Source: Winogradskyella schleiferi
GTDB lineage: Bacteria > Bacteroidota > Bacteroidia > Flavobacteriales > Flavobacteriaceae
Reading direction: 5' to 3'
Assembly (NCBI RefSeq): GCF_013394655.1
Contig: NZ_CP053351.1
Coordinates: 3,450,001 to 3,514,000 of the forward strand
DNA length: 64,000 nucleotides
A program made the position numbers and the translations under genes. Shown here piece by piece: positions 26,548 to 35,558 of the stretch (the stretch's first letter is position 1; every line of letters begins with the position of its first letter). The notes beneath the pieces were generated by a model. That model was not told the DNA's origin. It worked only from the letters and a program-made list of their open reading frames with translations, and searched no databases.

Positions 26548-29031
26548 TTGAAAAACGTATCCATCAAACTATTCTTTGTAGTTTTAGGTTTAATTGCATT
26601 TTCATGCTCAACTGCAAAAAAAGCTGGTAAATCAAAAAATGATGCCACAGCAATGGCAAAACCTTCAGGAAAAAAACCTGGAAAAAATGACCCAAAACCT
26701 TTTGACAAAGTCATTACTAAAGAGGCTAAAAGTGATAAAGGCTTATTTACCGTCCATAATTTAGATGATAAGTTCTTTTATGAAATCCCAGATTCTCTTT
26801 TTAATAAGGAGATGTTGATGGTGACGCGTATTTCCAAAACAGCTTCAGGACTTGGTTTTGGAGGTGGTAAAATGAACGAGCAAGTATTGCGATGGGAAAA
26901 GAAAGGTAAAAAAGTAGTCCTTAGAGTTGTATCTTACAATGTCGTAGCTGCTGATTCACTTCCTGTTAACGAAGCAGTTTTAAATTCTAATTTCGAGCCT
27001 GTTTTATTCACATTCCCTATTGCAGCATACGGTAAGGATTCTACAAGTACCGTAATTGATGCTACTCCTCTATTTGAAAAAGATGTAAAGTCATTGGGAT
27101 TGTCGCAACGAGCAAGAACACCCTATAAAGTCTCACGTTTGGAAAGCGATAAATCATTTATTGAAAGCATTAAAAGTTACCCAAGAAATATTGAGGCAAG
27201 ACACGTAAAAACCTATGCTGCCGGAAATCCACCATCAAATACCAGCACTGGAACAATTTCAGTAGAAATTAATAATTCTATGGTTCTATTGCCAGACAAC
27301 CCAATGAAGCGTCGTTATTTTGATGAACGTGTCGGCTGGTTTACAAGTAGCCAAACCGATTATGGTTTGGAAGATCAAAAAAGTAAATCTTTACAATTCT
27401 TGGACCGTTGGCGATTAGAAGTTAAAGATGAAGACATCGAGAAGTTTCAACGTGGCGAATTAGTAGTCCCAAAAAAACAAATTGTGTACTACATCGATAG
27501 GGCAACACCAGAAAAATGGAGAACGTATATTAAGCAAGGCATTGAAGATTGGCAGGTGGCTTTTGAAGCTGCAGGATTTAAAGAGGCTATTATCGCTAAG
27601 GATCCGCCAACTGTTGAGGAAGATCCTGAATGGAGCCCAGAAGATGCACGTTATTCAGTGGTTCGTTATTTAGCCTCTCCGATTCCCAATGCCAATGGAC
27701 CTCACGTAAGTGATCCAAGAACGGGAGAGATTTTAGAAAGTGATATTAATTGGTATCATAACGTGATGTCATTATTACGTGGTTGGTTTTTTGTACAAAC
27801 CGCAGCGATTAATCCTGATGCCCAGAGTCCACAGTTTAAAGATGAAGTTATGGGACGTTTAATTCGTTTTGTATCTGCTCACGAAGTAGGTCACACTTTA
27901 GGCTTACCGCACAACATGGGAAGCAGTGTGGCTTATCCTGTTGAAAAACTGCGTGATGCAGAATTCACTAAAAAATTCGGCACTGCACCATCCATAATGG
28001 ATTATGCTCGTTTTAATTATGTGGCACAACCTGGTGACGAAGGTGTGGCTTTAATGCCAGACATCGGCACTTACGATAAATATGCTATTGCTTGGGGTTA
28101 TAGACCGATTTTAAATAAAACGGCAGAAGAAGAAAAACCAATTCTTAATGAATGGATTACCAAACATGCTGGAGACCCAATGTATCGCTTTGGACATCAG
28201 CAAGCAGGTGATGTTGTAGATCCTAGTTCACAAACTGAAGATTTAGGGGACAATGCTATTTTGGCCAGTGCATATGGAATTAAAAACTTAAAGCGAATTG
28301 TGCCTAACTTAATTGAGTGGACTACAGAAGCTGGTGAGGATTATGATGATTTAGAGGAAATGTACGGTCATGTATTATCCCAATTTAACCGTTATATGGG
28401 CCATGTTTCCAATAATATTGGTGGTGTTTACGAATATTATAAAACGGCAGATCAAGATGGTGCGGTTTATACTGCGGTCCCAAAAGCACATCAAAAGGAA
28501 GCCATGAAATTCATTCAAGATAATTTATTTGAAACGCCGGAATGGTTAATTGACAAAGAAATTTTTGATCGTATAGAGTTTTCAGGTTCGGTGGAGCGCC
28601 TTAGAGGACTGCAAGCAAGAACGCTTAATAATATCATGAGCTTAGGTAAAATGCAGCGATTAACAGAAGCGCATACTTACGATAGCGCGAGCTATTCTTT
28701 AACAGATATGATGAGCGATTTACGTAAAGGCGTTTGGAGCGAATTGCGTTCTGGAAAATCAATTGACACGTACAGACGTAATTTGCAACGTGCTTATATC
28801 GATAGAATGGCCTACTTGATGACGGCAAAAGATCAAAGCGGAAGATCTAGAAGTCCTTATGTAAAAATGACTGCTGTTAACACTAGCCAATCCGATATCA
28901 GAGCGGTTGTTAGAGCTGAATTAAAAACGCTACGATCTCAACTTAGAAATGCACGTGGTGGCGATGCTATGAGTAGAATTCATATTGCAGATGCTATTGA
29001 ACGTATTAATCTTATTTTGGATCCTAAGTAA
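26548..29031 (+). CDS. Zinc-dependent metalloprotease (DUF5117/DUF4953/DUF5118 type)
   Basis: 827 residues starting at TTG (KNVSIKLFFVVLGLIAFSCS, lipoprotein signal). No earlier ATG fits and the promoter ends just upstream. An N-terminal extension rich in Lys/Pro is followed by the DUF5118/DUF5117 region (KGLFTVHNLDDKFFYEIPDS..., RYFDERVGWFTSSQTDYG). The catalytic domain carries the met-zincin motif HEVGHTLGLPH (about residue 450) with Met-turn SIMDYARFNY, then the DUF4953 region. It is probably an exported peptidase anchored as a lipoprotein. Family members are common in Bacteroidota and their substrates are not known to me. Confidence 0.88.
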   Translation: MKNVSIKLFFVVLGLIAFSCSTAKKAGKSKNDATAMAKPSGKKPGKNDPKPFDKVITKEAKSDKGLFTVHNLDDKFFYEIPDSLFNKEMLMVTRISKTASGLGFGGGKMNEQVLRWEKKGKKVVLRVVSYNVVAADSLPVNEAVLNSNFEPVLFTFPIAAYGKDSTSTVIDATPLFEKDVKSLGLSQRARTPYKVSRLESDKSFIESIKSYPRNIEARHVKTYAAGNPPSNTSTGTISVEINNSMVLLPDNPMKRRYFDERVGWFTSSQTDYGLEDQKSKSLQFLDRWRLEVKDEDIEKFQRGELVVPKKQIVYYIDRATPEKWRTYIKQGIEDWQVAFEAAGFKEAIIAKDPPTVEEDPEWSPEDARYSVVRYLASPIPNANGPHVSDPRTGEILESDINWYHNVMSLLRGWFFVQTAAINPDAQSPQFKDEVMGRLIRFVSAHEVGHTLGLPHNMGSSVAYPVEKLRDAEFTKKFGTAPSIMDYARFNYVAQPGDEGVALMPDIGTYDKYAIAWGYRPILNKTAEEEKPILNEWITKHAGDPMYRFGHQQAGDVVDPSSQTEDLGDNAILASAYGIKNLKRIVPNLIEWTTEAGEDYDDLEEMYGHVLSQFNRYMGHVSNNIGGVYEYYKTADQDGAVYTAVPKAHQKEAMKFIQDNLFETPEWLIDKEIFDRIEFSGSVERLRGLQARTLNNIMSLGKMQRLTEAHTYDSASYSLTDMMSDLRKGVWSELRSGKSIDTYRRNLQRAYIDRMAYLMTAKDQSGRSRSPYVKMTAVNTSQSDIRAVVRAELKTLRSQLRNARGGDAMSRIHIADAIERINLILDPK

Positions 29032-29049
29032 TCCAAATTATAATTCATA

Positions 29050-29083
29050 AAAAAGGCTTCAAGATAATATTTTGAAGCCTTTT
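29050..29083 (+). terminator. Terminator of the metalloprotease gene
   Basis: AAAAAGGCTTCAA (29050-29062) pairs with TTGAAGCCTTTT (29072-29083) around a short AT loop, 19 bp past the stop codon. Confidence 0.8.
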
Positions 29084-29277
29084 CTGCTTTCAATAATTTA
29101 ATTCAATTACTAATTTGAAATACCGCCATAAAATGCCGATTTTTCCAATACAAAAATTTCAGACAAGGAATAGTATAATTAAAGTATGATGATTGTTCTG
29201 CATAAAGAAGACTATATCAGTGATTAGCAATTTTCGATGCGTGATACCATTTTTTCTATAGGTAAAGACTAAAAACC

Positions 29278-30120
29278 TTAAAATAAAACTGCTTTTATCG
29301 TTTTATGATAATCTTCAAACTCTATGAGGTTATTATGACCAGCACCTTCAACCGTTATAAAATTTAAGTTTTCAATATGTAATTCTGAAAGTTTCTTTCC
29401 AGAAGCGTAAGGCACGACGCCATCATCAGTGCCATGAATAATTGTGATTGGACATTTTGTTTTGAGTAAATATTGATGGGTAGGAAAATGATACTTCAGC
29501 AATTGTTTTACAGGAAGTATAGGAAATCGATCTTTCGCCACATCCAGAATACTGTAATAAGGTGTTTCTAAAATCAGCTGCTTTGGATTATTTTTTGAAG
29601 CTAAATATGATGCAATTCCTGTTCCTAAAGATCTTCCGTGAAGTGTGATTTGTTTTTCAGCATAGTGATTTAACAAATAGTCATAACAAAACTGGGCATC
29701 ACTGTAAAGTGCCGCTTCACTTAACTTTCCGGTACTTTTCCCGTAAGTTCTGTAATCCATAATCAGCACATCGTAATTCAAGTCCACAAAATATTCGGCA
29801 ATGGTTCCCCAACGACTCAAATCGCCAGCGTTTCCATGAAAATAAAGGATAACGCCCTGCCTGTCCGACAGGCAGGCTTTTGGATTTTCCAGCTTAAAAT
29901 GAAGGGCGTTTATCGTTGTGTTCTCATCAGTTTTTAGAAATAACTCTTCAAAATTATGATTGAACTGATAGTTGTAATCTTGCTCTAAAGTCGTTGGCAA
30001 AAACAATAACTTTTCCTGAAAAAAATAAAGTGCAGATGCTATCATAATATATAAACCCAAAAGTACAATGATGAACTTTTTAAGCCTTCTTTTTAGTGGT
30101 TTTCGAATTGTGGATAACAT
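29278..30120 (-). CDS. Membrane-anchored alpha/beta hydrolase (copy 2 of tandem pair)
   Basis: 280 residues. A basic N-terminus is followed by one membrane helix (FIIVLLGLYIMIASALYFF, about 17-35), then an ABHD12/13/17-like hydrolase domain. HGNAGDLSRWG oxyanion region, nucleophile GRSLG (LHGRSLGTGIA), Asp in HGTDDGVVPY and His in EGAGHNNLIEF complete the catalytic triad. The start at 30120 overlaps the end of the upstream paralogue by 41 bp; later Met codons would remove the anchor. Residues about 82-88 (ACLSDRQ) are encoded by an exact 21-bp palindrome absent from the adjacent paralogue. Likely an esterase or thioesterase at the inner membrane; substrate unknown. Confidence 0.85.
   Translation of the reverse strand: MLSTIRKPLKRRLKKFIIVLLGLYIMIASALYFFQEKLLFLPTTLEQDYNYQFNHNFEELFLKTDENTTINALHFKLENPKACLSDRQGVILYFHGNAGDLSRWGTIAEYFVDLNYDVLIMDYRTYGKSTGKLSEAALYSDAQFCYDYLLNHYAEKQITLHGRSLGTGIASYLASKNNPKQLILETPYYSILDVAKDRFPILPVKQLLKYHFPTHQYLLKTKCPITIIHGTDDGVVPYASGKKLSELHIENLNFITVEGAGHNNLIEFEDYHKTIKAVLF
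29856..29876. repeat. In-frame 21-bp palindrome inside hydrolase gene
   Basis: Arms CCTGCCTGTC and GACAGGCAGG flank a single central base, 21 bp in all, exactly seven codons. The adjacent paralogue goes directly from Lys to Gly-Val at this place (ESKGVVLY versus NPK-seven residues-GVILY). The GC content (14 of 21) stands out from the AT-rich gene. Confidence 0.85.
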
Positions 30121-30958
30121 TGATACTTGTGGTTTCTAAGTCGATGGTTTTGGGTTCGCTATTCAAAATATCATCTAGCATATTGTGATAAGATTCAAAA
30201 TTATTCAAATTTTTATGTCCACCTTCAATAACCGTATGCATTTTTGTAAGCTTTGGGTTAATCTGTGCTAATTTTACACTCGATTTATAGGGAATCAACT
30301 TATCGTGCGTACCATGAATAATATGAATTGGGCATTGTACATATTTTAGCCATTTGTAAGTTGGCAACGGGTATTTAATCAATAAGGACAATGGCATAAA
30401 GGGCATGTAGCGTGCCGTAACTTTGGTTAAACTATAATAAGGCGCATCTAAAATTAATAGTTTTGGATGATTCATGGATGCCAACTTCGCCGCAAAACCA
30501 GAACCTAAAGAACGACCATAAAGGATAATTCGGTCTTCAGTGGTTTGCTTTTTAATTTCATCATAAACCAATTGTAAATCGCGCTTTATGGCTTTTTGAG
30601 AACGCTTCCCTGTGCTTTTTCCGAAACCACGATAATCTACCATCAACACATTATAACCATGTCTCGTAAAATCGACCGCAAACTTTCCCCAACCTTTGAT
30701 GCTTTTTGAATTTCCTTTGAGATACAACACCACACCTTTACTTTCACCATTAGGAAAAAAGCGTAAACCGTTAATAATGGCGCCATCCCTTGTTTCTAAA
30801 TTATACTCTTTGGTATCTTGGTTTTCATAATCGAATTGAAAATCCTTAGTCAGTTTTTCGGGCTTAAAAAGCATATAATCTTGCAGATAATAAAGCGCAA
30901 TGCTAATCGCTAAATAAATGGCTAAGATTAAGATTATGATTGAAATCCAGTACGTCAT
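30080..30958 (-). CDS. Membrane-anchored alpha/beta hydrolase (copy 1 of tandem pair)
   Basis: About 292 residues from the ATG at 30958, which starts the membrane helix directly (MTYWISIIILILAIYLAISI); an ATG 11 codons upstream (30991) is an alternative. Same architecture as its neighbour: helix, then hydrolase core with GVVLYLKGNSKSIKGWGKF, nucleophile GRSLGSGFA, HGTHDKLIPY and EGGHKNLNNF. The oxyanion HG is KG here (LKGN), a change from the neighbour's HGN. The pair arose by tandem duplication. Substrate unknown. Confidence 0.82.
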   Translation of the reverse strand: MTYWISIIILILAIYLAISIALYYLQDYMLFKPEKLTKDFQFDYENQDTKEYNLETRDGAIINGLRFFPNGESKGVVLYLKGNSKSIKGWGKFAVDFTRHGYNVLMVDYRGFGKSTGKRSQKAIKRDLQLVYDEIKKQTTEDRIILYGRSLGSGFAAKLASMNHPKLLILDAPYYSLTKVTARYMPFMPLSLLIKYPLPTYKWLKYVQCPIHIIHGTHDKLIPYKSSVKLAQINPKLTKMHTVIEGGHKNLNNFESYHNMLDDILNSEPKTIDLETTSINVIHNSKTTKKKA

Positions 30959-31390
30959 ATCAATATCAGAATACTTTTTTAAAGATAACAAAAATTAATG
31001 CTTATACATATTTCATAAAAACATCAGCAAAAGGATCTTGATTAACGACCATATAATAAATTAAGGCGCCAAGCCATCTATGAACAAACCCATGCACATA
31101 TATTTTCTTTGCTTTTAAATTTATATCCATAGAATAAAGCCAATATAAAAATCCCACACATTAATCACAGTGGTAAGATTAGCTTAAGGAAAATTGAAAA
31201 TCATATGTTCTGAAATTTTTTTGTAGCTGTATATCATATATGTTGACCAAAGCCAGCGTAAATTAGGATATCTGTAACAACGTTAGAACTACTAAATCCG
31301 TAATGTTAAATTTATTGTTAAAAACAGATGACTTATTAAACGTTTCAGATCGTCATCTGTCTAAACCAGTATAACATAAATTATAAAAAG
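30959..31390. other. Intergenic region with small open frame and inverted repeat
   Basis: 432 bp. On the minus strand a 42-codon frame (31002-31130; MDINLKAKKIYVHGFVHRWL then GALIYYMVVNQDPFADVFMK) reads like a protein end and may be a gene remnant, but no family was recognised. ACAGATGAC (31324-31332) and GTCATCTGT (31352-31360) form a 9-bp inverted repeat with a 19-nt spacer, 31 bp before the gene at 31391. It may be an operator or a hairpin in the leader. Confidence 0.4.
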
Positions 31391-31834
31391 ATGAAAAAAT
31401 TAGTAATTATTGCCCTAGCCCTTGTGAGCCTGAACGGTTTCGCTCAACGAAAGGAAAATAAAAAAATGGACAGAGAAAATAGGACCGAGTTGAGAAAAGA
31501 TATGACTCCTTCTGAAATTGCAGATTTAAAATCAAAACACCTAACCCTAGAATTAGATCTTACGGATGCGCAACAAAAGCAAGTGCATAAACTGATTTTA
31601 GAACAGGCCGAAACGAGACAAAGTAAAAGAGCTGCTCTTAAAATAGAAGATGGCGAAAAAAGAGAAAAACCATCTAAGGAAGAAATGCTAAAGATGCATA
31701 ATCAAAGATTGGACGCGCAAATAGAAATGAAGCGAGAAATGAAAAAAATCTTAACTGAAGATCAATATGCCAAGTTTGAGAAAATGAAACCTAAAAAACA
31801 AGGAAAAAGAGGAAAGCGCAGTAAAAAAGATTAG
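31391..31834 (+). CDS. Small secreted Spy/LTXXQ-like protein
   Basis: 147 residues. Signal peptide (MKKLVIIALALVSLNGFAQ) followed by an all-helical, highly charged protein. The segment LTLELDLTDAQQKQVHKLIL and the later ILTEDQYAKFEKM resemble the LTxxQ repeats of Spy/CpxP-like periplasmic proteins. The C-terminus is strongly basic (KPKKQGKRGKRSKKD). Spy-type proteins bind unfolded proteins or metals; the role here is inferred from similarity only. It is single, with an inverted repeat upstream and a terminator downstream. Confidence 0.65.
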   Translation: MKKLVIIALALVSLNGFAQRKENKKMDRENRTELRKDMTPSEIADLKSKHLTLELDLTDAQQKQVHKLILEQAETRQSKRAALKIEDGEKREKPSKEEMLKMHNQRLDAQIEMKREMKKILTEDQYAKFEKMKPKKQGKRGKRSKKD

Positions 31835-31853
31835 TTCAAACTTCTTATTCAAT

Positions 31854-31881
31854 AAAAAGTATCGGTTCTCCGATACTTTTT
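31854..31881 (+). terminator. Terminator of the Spy-like gene
   Basis: AAAAAGTATCGG (31854-31865), TTCT loop-forming bases, CCGATACTTTTT (31870-31881) followed by more T. It is 20 bp after the stop. Confidence 0.88.
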
Positions 31882-31937
31882 TATTTTGTTGAATAAAATG
31901 ATTACTTTAGTACCTGAATTTAATTAAACAATCCAAA

Positions 31938-32273
31938 ATGAAAAAAGTATTTACGCTATGTTTATTTGTTTTTGCGCTTCTTGTTGGGTCGAACTCAGTA
32001 ATGGCACAACAAACGGTAGACAATACACAGATCAAAACTAAAACCTTCAGCTCAAAACAAGACATGCGCCAACACGTGTCGGCAGTTTGCGATTTTGTTA
32101 AAGCTAATAAAACTCAACGTAATCAAATTTATAGCGCTTCAAAAGCACTTTACGAAGGTAAATTGAATGATGAATCTATCGAAAAATTGGAAAAAGTATA
32201 TAACGAAACAATTAAAGAAGCTTTATCGAAAGAGCAATACGAACTTTTCAAGACGTATAATTTAAAAAGATAA
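31938..32273 (+). CDS. Small secreted helical protein, unknown
   Basis: 111 residues with a signal peptide (KKVFTLCLFVFALLVGSNSVMAQ). The mature 85 residues are helical with a LTxxQ-like end (EALSKEQYELFKTY) comparable with the preceding gene's EDQYAKFEKM. It may be a short relative of the Spy-like neighbour. No family firmly recognised. Confidence 0.6.
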   Translation: MKKVFTLCLFVFALLVGSNSVMAQQTVDNTQIKTKTFSSKQDMRQHVSAVCDFVKANKTQRNQIYSASKALYEGKLNDESIEKLEKVYNETIKEALSKEQYELFKTYNLKR

Positions 32274-32276
32274 AAT

Positions 32277-32303
32277 AAAAAGCCTCGCACTGCGAGGCTT
32301 TTT
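32277..32303. terminator. Bidirectional terminator between 31938 gene and hemL
   Basis: AAAAAGCCTCGCA (32277-32289) and TGCGAGGCTTTTT (32291-32303) form a symmetric GC-rich hairpin with A and T runs on both sides. It can end transcription from both convergent genes. Confidence 0.88.
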
Positions 32304-32305
32304 TA

Positions 32306-33592
32306 TTACAATGTTTTGGCTATTGTTTCTACTGCCGAAATCGTAGTATTCAAATCCTCATAAGTTAACGCATCGGTTATAAACCAAGTTTCAAAAGCAC
32401 TCGGCGCAATATAAATGCCTTCGTTCAGCATACCATGAAAGAATGTCTTAAAGGTTTCATTATTTCCTTTGGCAGCTGAATCAAAATCTACTACTGCTGT
32501 TTCAGAAAAATGAACAGATATCATAGAACCAATTCTGTTGATGGTATGTGCTATATTATTTTTATTCAACGCATCCGAAATACCGTCGTGAAGATATTTC
32601 GTTTTCTCTTCTAGCCTATTCATCAATCCTTTATCTGAATTAATTGTTTTAAGCATGGCCAAACCTGCTGCCATCGCCAAAGGATTCCCGCTCAATGTTC
32701 CAGCCTGATAAACAGGCCCTATTGGTGCTAAATAATCCATAATTTCATTTCGAGCAGCAAAGGCGCCTACTGGCAAGCCTCCACCAACGACCTTACCAAA
32801 ACAAACAATATCTGCATCGACATTCTTTAGCTCTTGCACGCCACCTTTGGCCAGTCTAAAACCAGTCATTACCTCATCAAATATCAATAAGATATTATGG
32901 TCATCGCATAAGGTTCTCAACCCTTCAAGAAAACCATCGACAGGCGGAATACATCCCATGTTTCCTGCAACAGGCTCAATAATAATAGCGGCGATTTCGT
33001 TTTTATTGGATGCAACGAGTTTCTTTACATTATCGATATCATTATATCTCGCCAATAAGGTATCCTTCGCCGTTCCTTGGGTTACTCCAGGACTATTTGG
33101 TGTCCCAAAAGTAATGGCACCACTTCCTGCAGCGATTAGAAACGAATCGCTATGACCATGATAACAGCCAGCGAATTTAATGATTTTGTCTTTTTTTGTA
33201 AATCCTCTTGCCAATCGAATGGCACTCATACAAGCTTCTGTCCCAGAATTCACAAACCTAATTTTATCAATATTTGGCACCATGGAAACGGCCAATTCCG
33301 CAATTTCGGTTTCAATGGCTGTTGGCATTCCAAACGAGGTACCTTGTTTTGTTTTTTCAATTACGGCATCCACAACAGGAGGAAATGCATGACCTAATAA
33401 CATTGGTCCCCAAGAATTTATATAATCTATAAAACGATTTCCATCTTCGTCATAAACATATGCACCTTTGGCTGATTTTGCAAAAATTGGAGTGCCTCCA
33501 ACGGCATTGAATGCCCTTACGGGCGAATTTACGCCTCCAGGAATAACCTTTTGCGCTTCTTTAAACAATGCACTACTTCTTTGATATAACAT
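32306..33592 (-). CDS. hemL: Glutamate-1-semialdehyde 2,1-aminomutase
   Basis: 428 residues. It converts glutamate-1-semialdehyde to 5-aminolevulinate in the C5 heme pathway, using PLP. Motifs: [11 protein letters not shown] near the N-terminus, [40 protein letters not shown] and the PLP-lysine motif [14 protein letters not shown]. The length is normal. It is the last gene of a three-gene operon (PLP deaminase, glucosaminidase lipoprotein, hemL) with gaps of 5 and 3 bp. Confidence 0.97.
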   Translation of the reverse strand: MLYQRSSALFKEAQKVIPGGVNSPVRAFNAVGGTPIFAKSAKGAYVYDEDGNRFIDYINSWGPMLLGHAFPPVVDAVIEKTKQGTSFGMPTAIETEIAELAVSMVPNIDKIRFVNSGTEACMSAIRLARGFTKKDKIIKFAGCYHGHSDSFLIAAGSGAITFGTPNSPGVTQGTAKDTLLARYNDIDNVKKLVASNKNEIAAIIIEPVAGNMGCIPPVDGFLEGLRTLCDDHNILLIFDEVMTGFRLAKGGVQELKNVDADIVCFGKVVGGGLPVGAFAARNEIMDYLAPIGPVYQAGTLSGNPLAMAAGLAMLKTINSDKGLMNRLEEKTKYLHDGISDALNKNNIAHTINRIGSMISVHFSETAVVDFDSAAKGNNETFKTFFHGMLNEGIYIAPSAFETWFITDALTYEDLNTTISAVETIAKTL

Positions 33593-33595
33593 AAA

Positions 33596-34414
33596 TTAAT
33601 TAGGAATAATAAGTTGTTGACCTATAGTTAGGTTATTTGATTTTAAATTGTTTTCCGCCTTAATGGCGTCAACGGTAGTTTTATATAATCTAGAAAGGGA
33701 ATATAAAGTATCACCTTTTGTAACCGTATGTTTTTTTGTGACTGATTTTCTATTTCCTTCGATTATTGTAGTTGATTTTCTTGCGGTTTTAGATGCTGTT
33801 CCTTCAAGAACCTCATAATCATATTTATAAAGTTGATAACGCTCTATTAAACCAATCAATTTTTGAGGATATTTTCTATCGGTAGCATAACCTGCAGCCC
33901 TCAAGCCTTTGGCCCAGCCTTTATAATCATCTGGTTTTAATTGGAACAAACTGGCATAACGACTACGTCCTGTTAAGAATTCTGAATGATCCTCATAAGA
34001 CATCTCCGCTTTTGGGTATTTTCTGAAACATTCTTGGGAGCGATCATCATCGTGATAAATTTTAGCGCCTTTCCAACCATGACATTTAATGCCAAAATGA
34101 TTATTCGCCTTTACCGCTAATCGTCCTCGACCAACACCAGATTCCAAAACACCTTGAGCCAGTGTAATACTCGCCGGAATTTTATGCGTTCGCATTTTGT
34201 CTTTTGCTATATCTGCATAAAGCGCAATATAAAGATCTACAGTGCTCGGTGGATCGTTCGACTTTTCAACAGGTTTTTCTGTGTTTTCTTCTCGCTCCTT
34301 CACAACGACCGTTTTATTTTTACTTTCGTTTTTCTTCTTAGTTACAATACCCTTTTTGGGACCACAACTAAGTGCAGACAACACTATTAATATGATTATA
34401 TATCTAAACTTCAT
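33596..34414 (-). CDS. Glucosaminidase lipoprotein with LysM domain
   Basis: 272 residues. Lipoprotein signal (IVLSALSCGPKK), then a Lys/Glu-rich linker. A glucosaminidase (peptidoglycan hydrolase) domain covers about 60-200 with ITLAQGVLESGVGRGRLAVK (catalytic Glu in LES), NNHFGIKCHGW and RAAGYATDRKYPQKLI. One LysM domain lies at the C-terminus (about 225-272: HTVTKGDTLYSLSRLYKTTV, then GQQLIIPN). It probably cuts beta-N-acetylglucosamine links in peptidoglycan at the inner face of the outer membrane. It is cotranscribed with hemL 3 bp downstream. Confidence 0.92.
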   Translation of the reverse strand: MKFRYIIILIVLSALSCGPKKGIVTKKKNESKNKTVVVKEREENTEKPVEKSNDPPSTVDLYIALYADIAKDKMRTHKIPASITLAQGVLESGVGRGRLAVKANNHFGIKCHGWKGAKIYHDDDRSQECFRKYPKAEMSYEDHSEFLTGRSRYASLFQLKPDDYKGWAKGLRAAGYATDRKYPQKLIGLIERYQLYKYDYEVLEGTASKTARKSTTIIEGNRKSVTKKHTVTKGDTLYSLSRLYKTTVDAIKAENNLKSNNLTIGQQLIIPN

Positions 34415-34419
34415 TTTAT

Positions 34420-35325
34420 TTACACTTCTATTAAAGGTTGATTTTTACGTTTCAACATGGCATTAACTCCAGCGATACCTTGCAGACCTCCAGTGTGTAT
34501 GACCAATATTTTTGAATCCTTTGGAAAAAATCCCTTTTCAATTAAATCAAATACACCAAATACCATTTTGCCTGTATAAATAGGATCTAATGGAATACCA
34601 TAATCTTTCTTAAATCTGTTTATAAACGCAATCAATTCAGGCTTTATTTTACCATAACCGCCAAAATGGTAATCCGTTATTAAATCCCAATGGTCTTGGT
34701 TTGCAAATTTACGAATATCTTGTTGTAAAGATTCACCTTTCAAAGCAGGAAAACCCAATATGCTCTGATGGCTTTGCGCAGCATTGATTATTCCTGAAAT
34801 TGTACCACCAGTTCCTACGGCGCAACAGATATAATCAAAATTAAAATCATCTGTTTGTAAAATCTCTTCGCAACCTTTAACGGCTAAATCATTAGTTCCA
34901 CCTTCTGGAAGTAAGTAAAAATCGTCAAAACGTTTTTTTAATTTTCCTATAAAATCGTCACTGGTTTTCTTTCTGTACGATTCCCTAGAAATAAACTCAA
35001 GATGCATGCCACGAGTCTTTGCAAATAGTAACGTTGGGTTTAATTCTTGTTTTGCACCCAGCTCCTTACCTCTTATAACACCAATAGTTTTGAATCCATT
35101 TGCTTTTCCTGCATAAGCAACTGCGGCAATATGATTTGAAAATGCACCACCAAACGTTAATAATGATGTTGCTTCAAGCCGTTTGGCCTCCTCTATATTA
35201 TATTTTAATTTTCGGTACTTATTTCCAGAAATGAAGGCATGAATTAAATCCTCTCGCTTAATGGTAATATTTACTGAAGAATTTTCAATTGACAGGTTTT
35301 GATTAAGATTTTGAAAATTGAGCAA
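34420..35325 (-). CDS. PLP-dependent ACC deaminase/D-cysteine desulfhydrase family protein
   Basis: About 301 residues from a TTG at 35325. An earlier in-frame TTG (35355) would overlap a -7 box (TATTTTTG on the minus strand, 35338-35345), so the inner start is preferred. Family signatures: IKREDLIHAFISGNKYRKLKYN with the PLP Lys in SGNK, LTFGGAFSNHIAAVAYAG, CCAVGTGGTISG phosphate loop and ILVIHTGGLQG. Members break D-cysteine or 1-aminocyclopropane-1-carboxylate; the bacterial ones outside plant-associated species usually act on D-amino acids. First gene of the operon with the glucosaminidase and hemL. A decayed copy lies at 20412-20614. Confidence 0.88.
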   Translation of the reverse strand: MLNFQNLNQNLSIENSSVNITIKREDLIHAFISGNKYRKLKYNIEEAKRLEATSLLTFGGAFSNHIAAVAYAGKANGFKTIGVIRGKELGAKQELNPTLLFAKTRGMHLEFISRESYRKKTSDDFIGKLKKRFDDFYLLPEGGTNDLAVKGCEEILQTDDFNFDYICCAVGTGGTISGIINAAQSHQSILGFPALKGESLQQDIRKFANQDHWDLITDYHFGGYGKIKPELIAFINRFKKDYGIPLDPIYTGKMVFGVFDLIEKGFFPKDSKILVIHTGGLQGIAGVNAMLKRKNQPLIEV

Positions 35326-35558
35326 TTTTTTTTTTTGCAAAAATAGGCAACTCAATTTAATTAATTGATCTCAATATTTGTAAGTAAATTCATATTTAAA
35401 GTAATTTATCGATGTTTTTAGTCGTTTTATCGATAAAAAATTATTATTTTTAGTTTTTATTCACTACACTTGACGAATATTTGAGCCCTAAATAAAATCG
35501 ATATAGAACAAATTACGTATATCCTTTTAGATTTCCCCTCATCTAAAACCTACTTATT

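Noticed and set aside
33152..33397. Plus-strand open frames inside hemL
   Set aside because: Antisense shadows of a well-conserved enzyme gene; no independent features.
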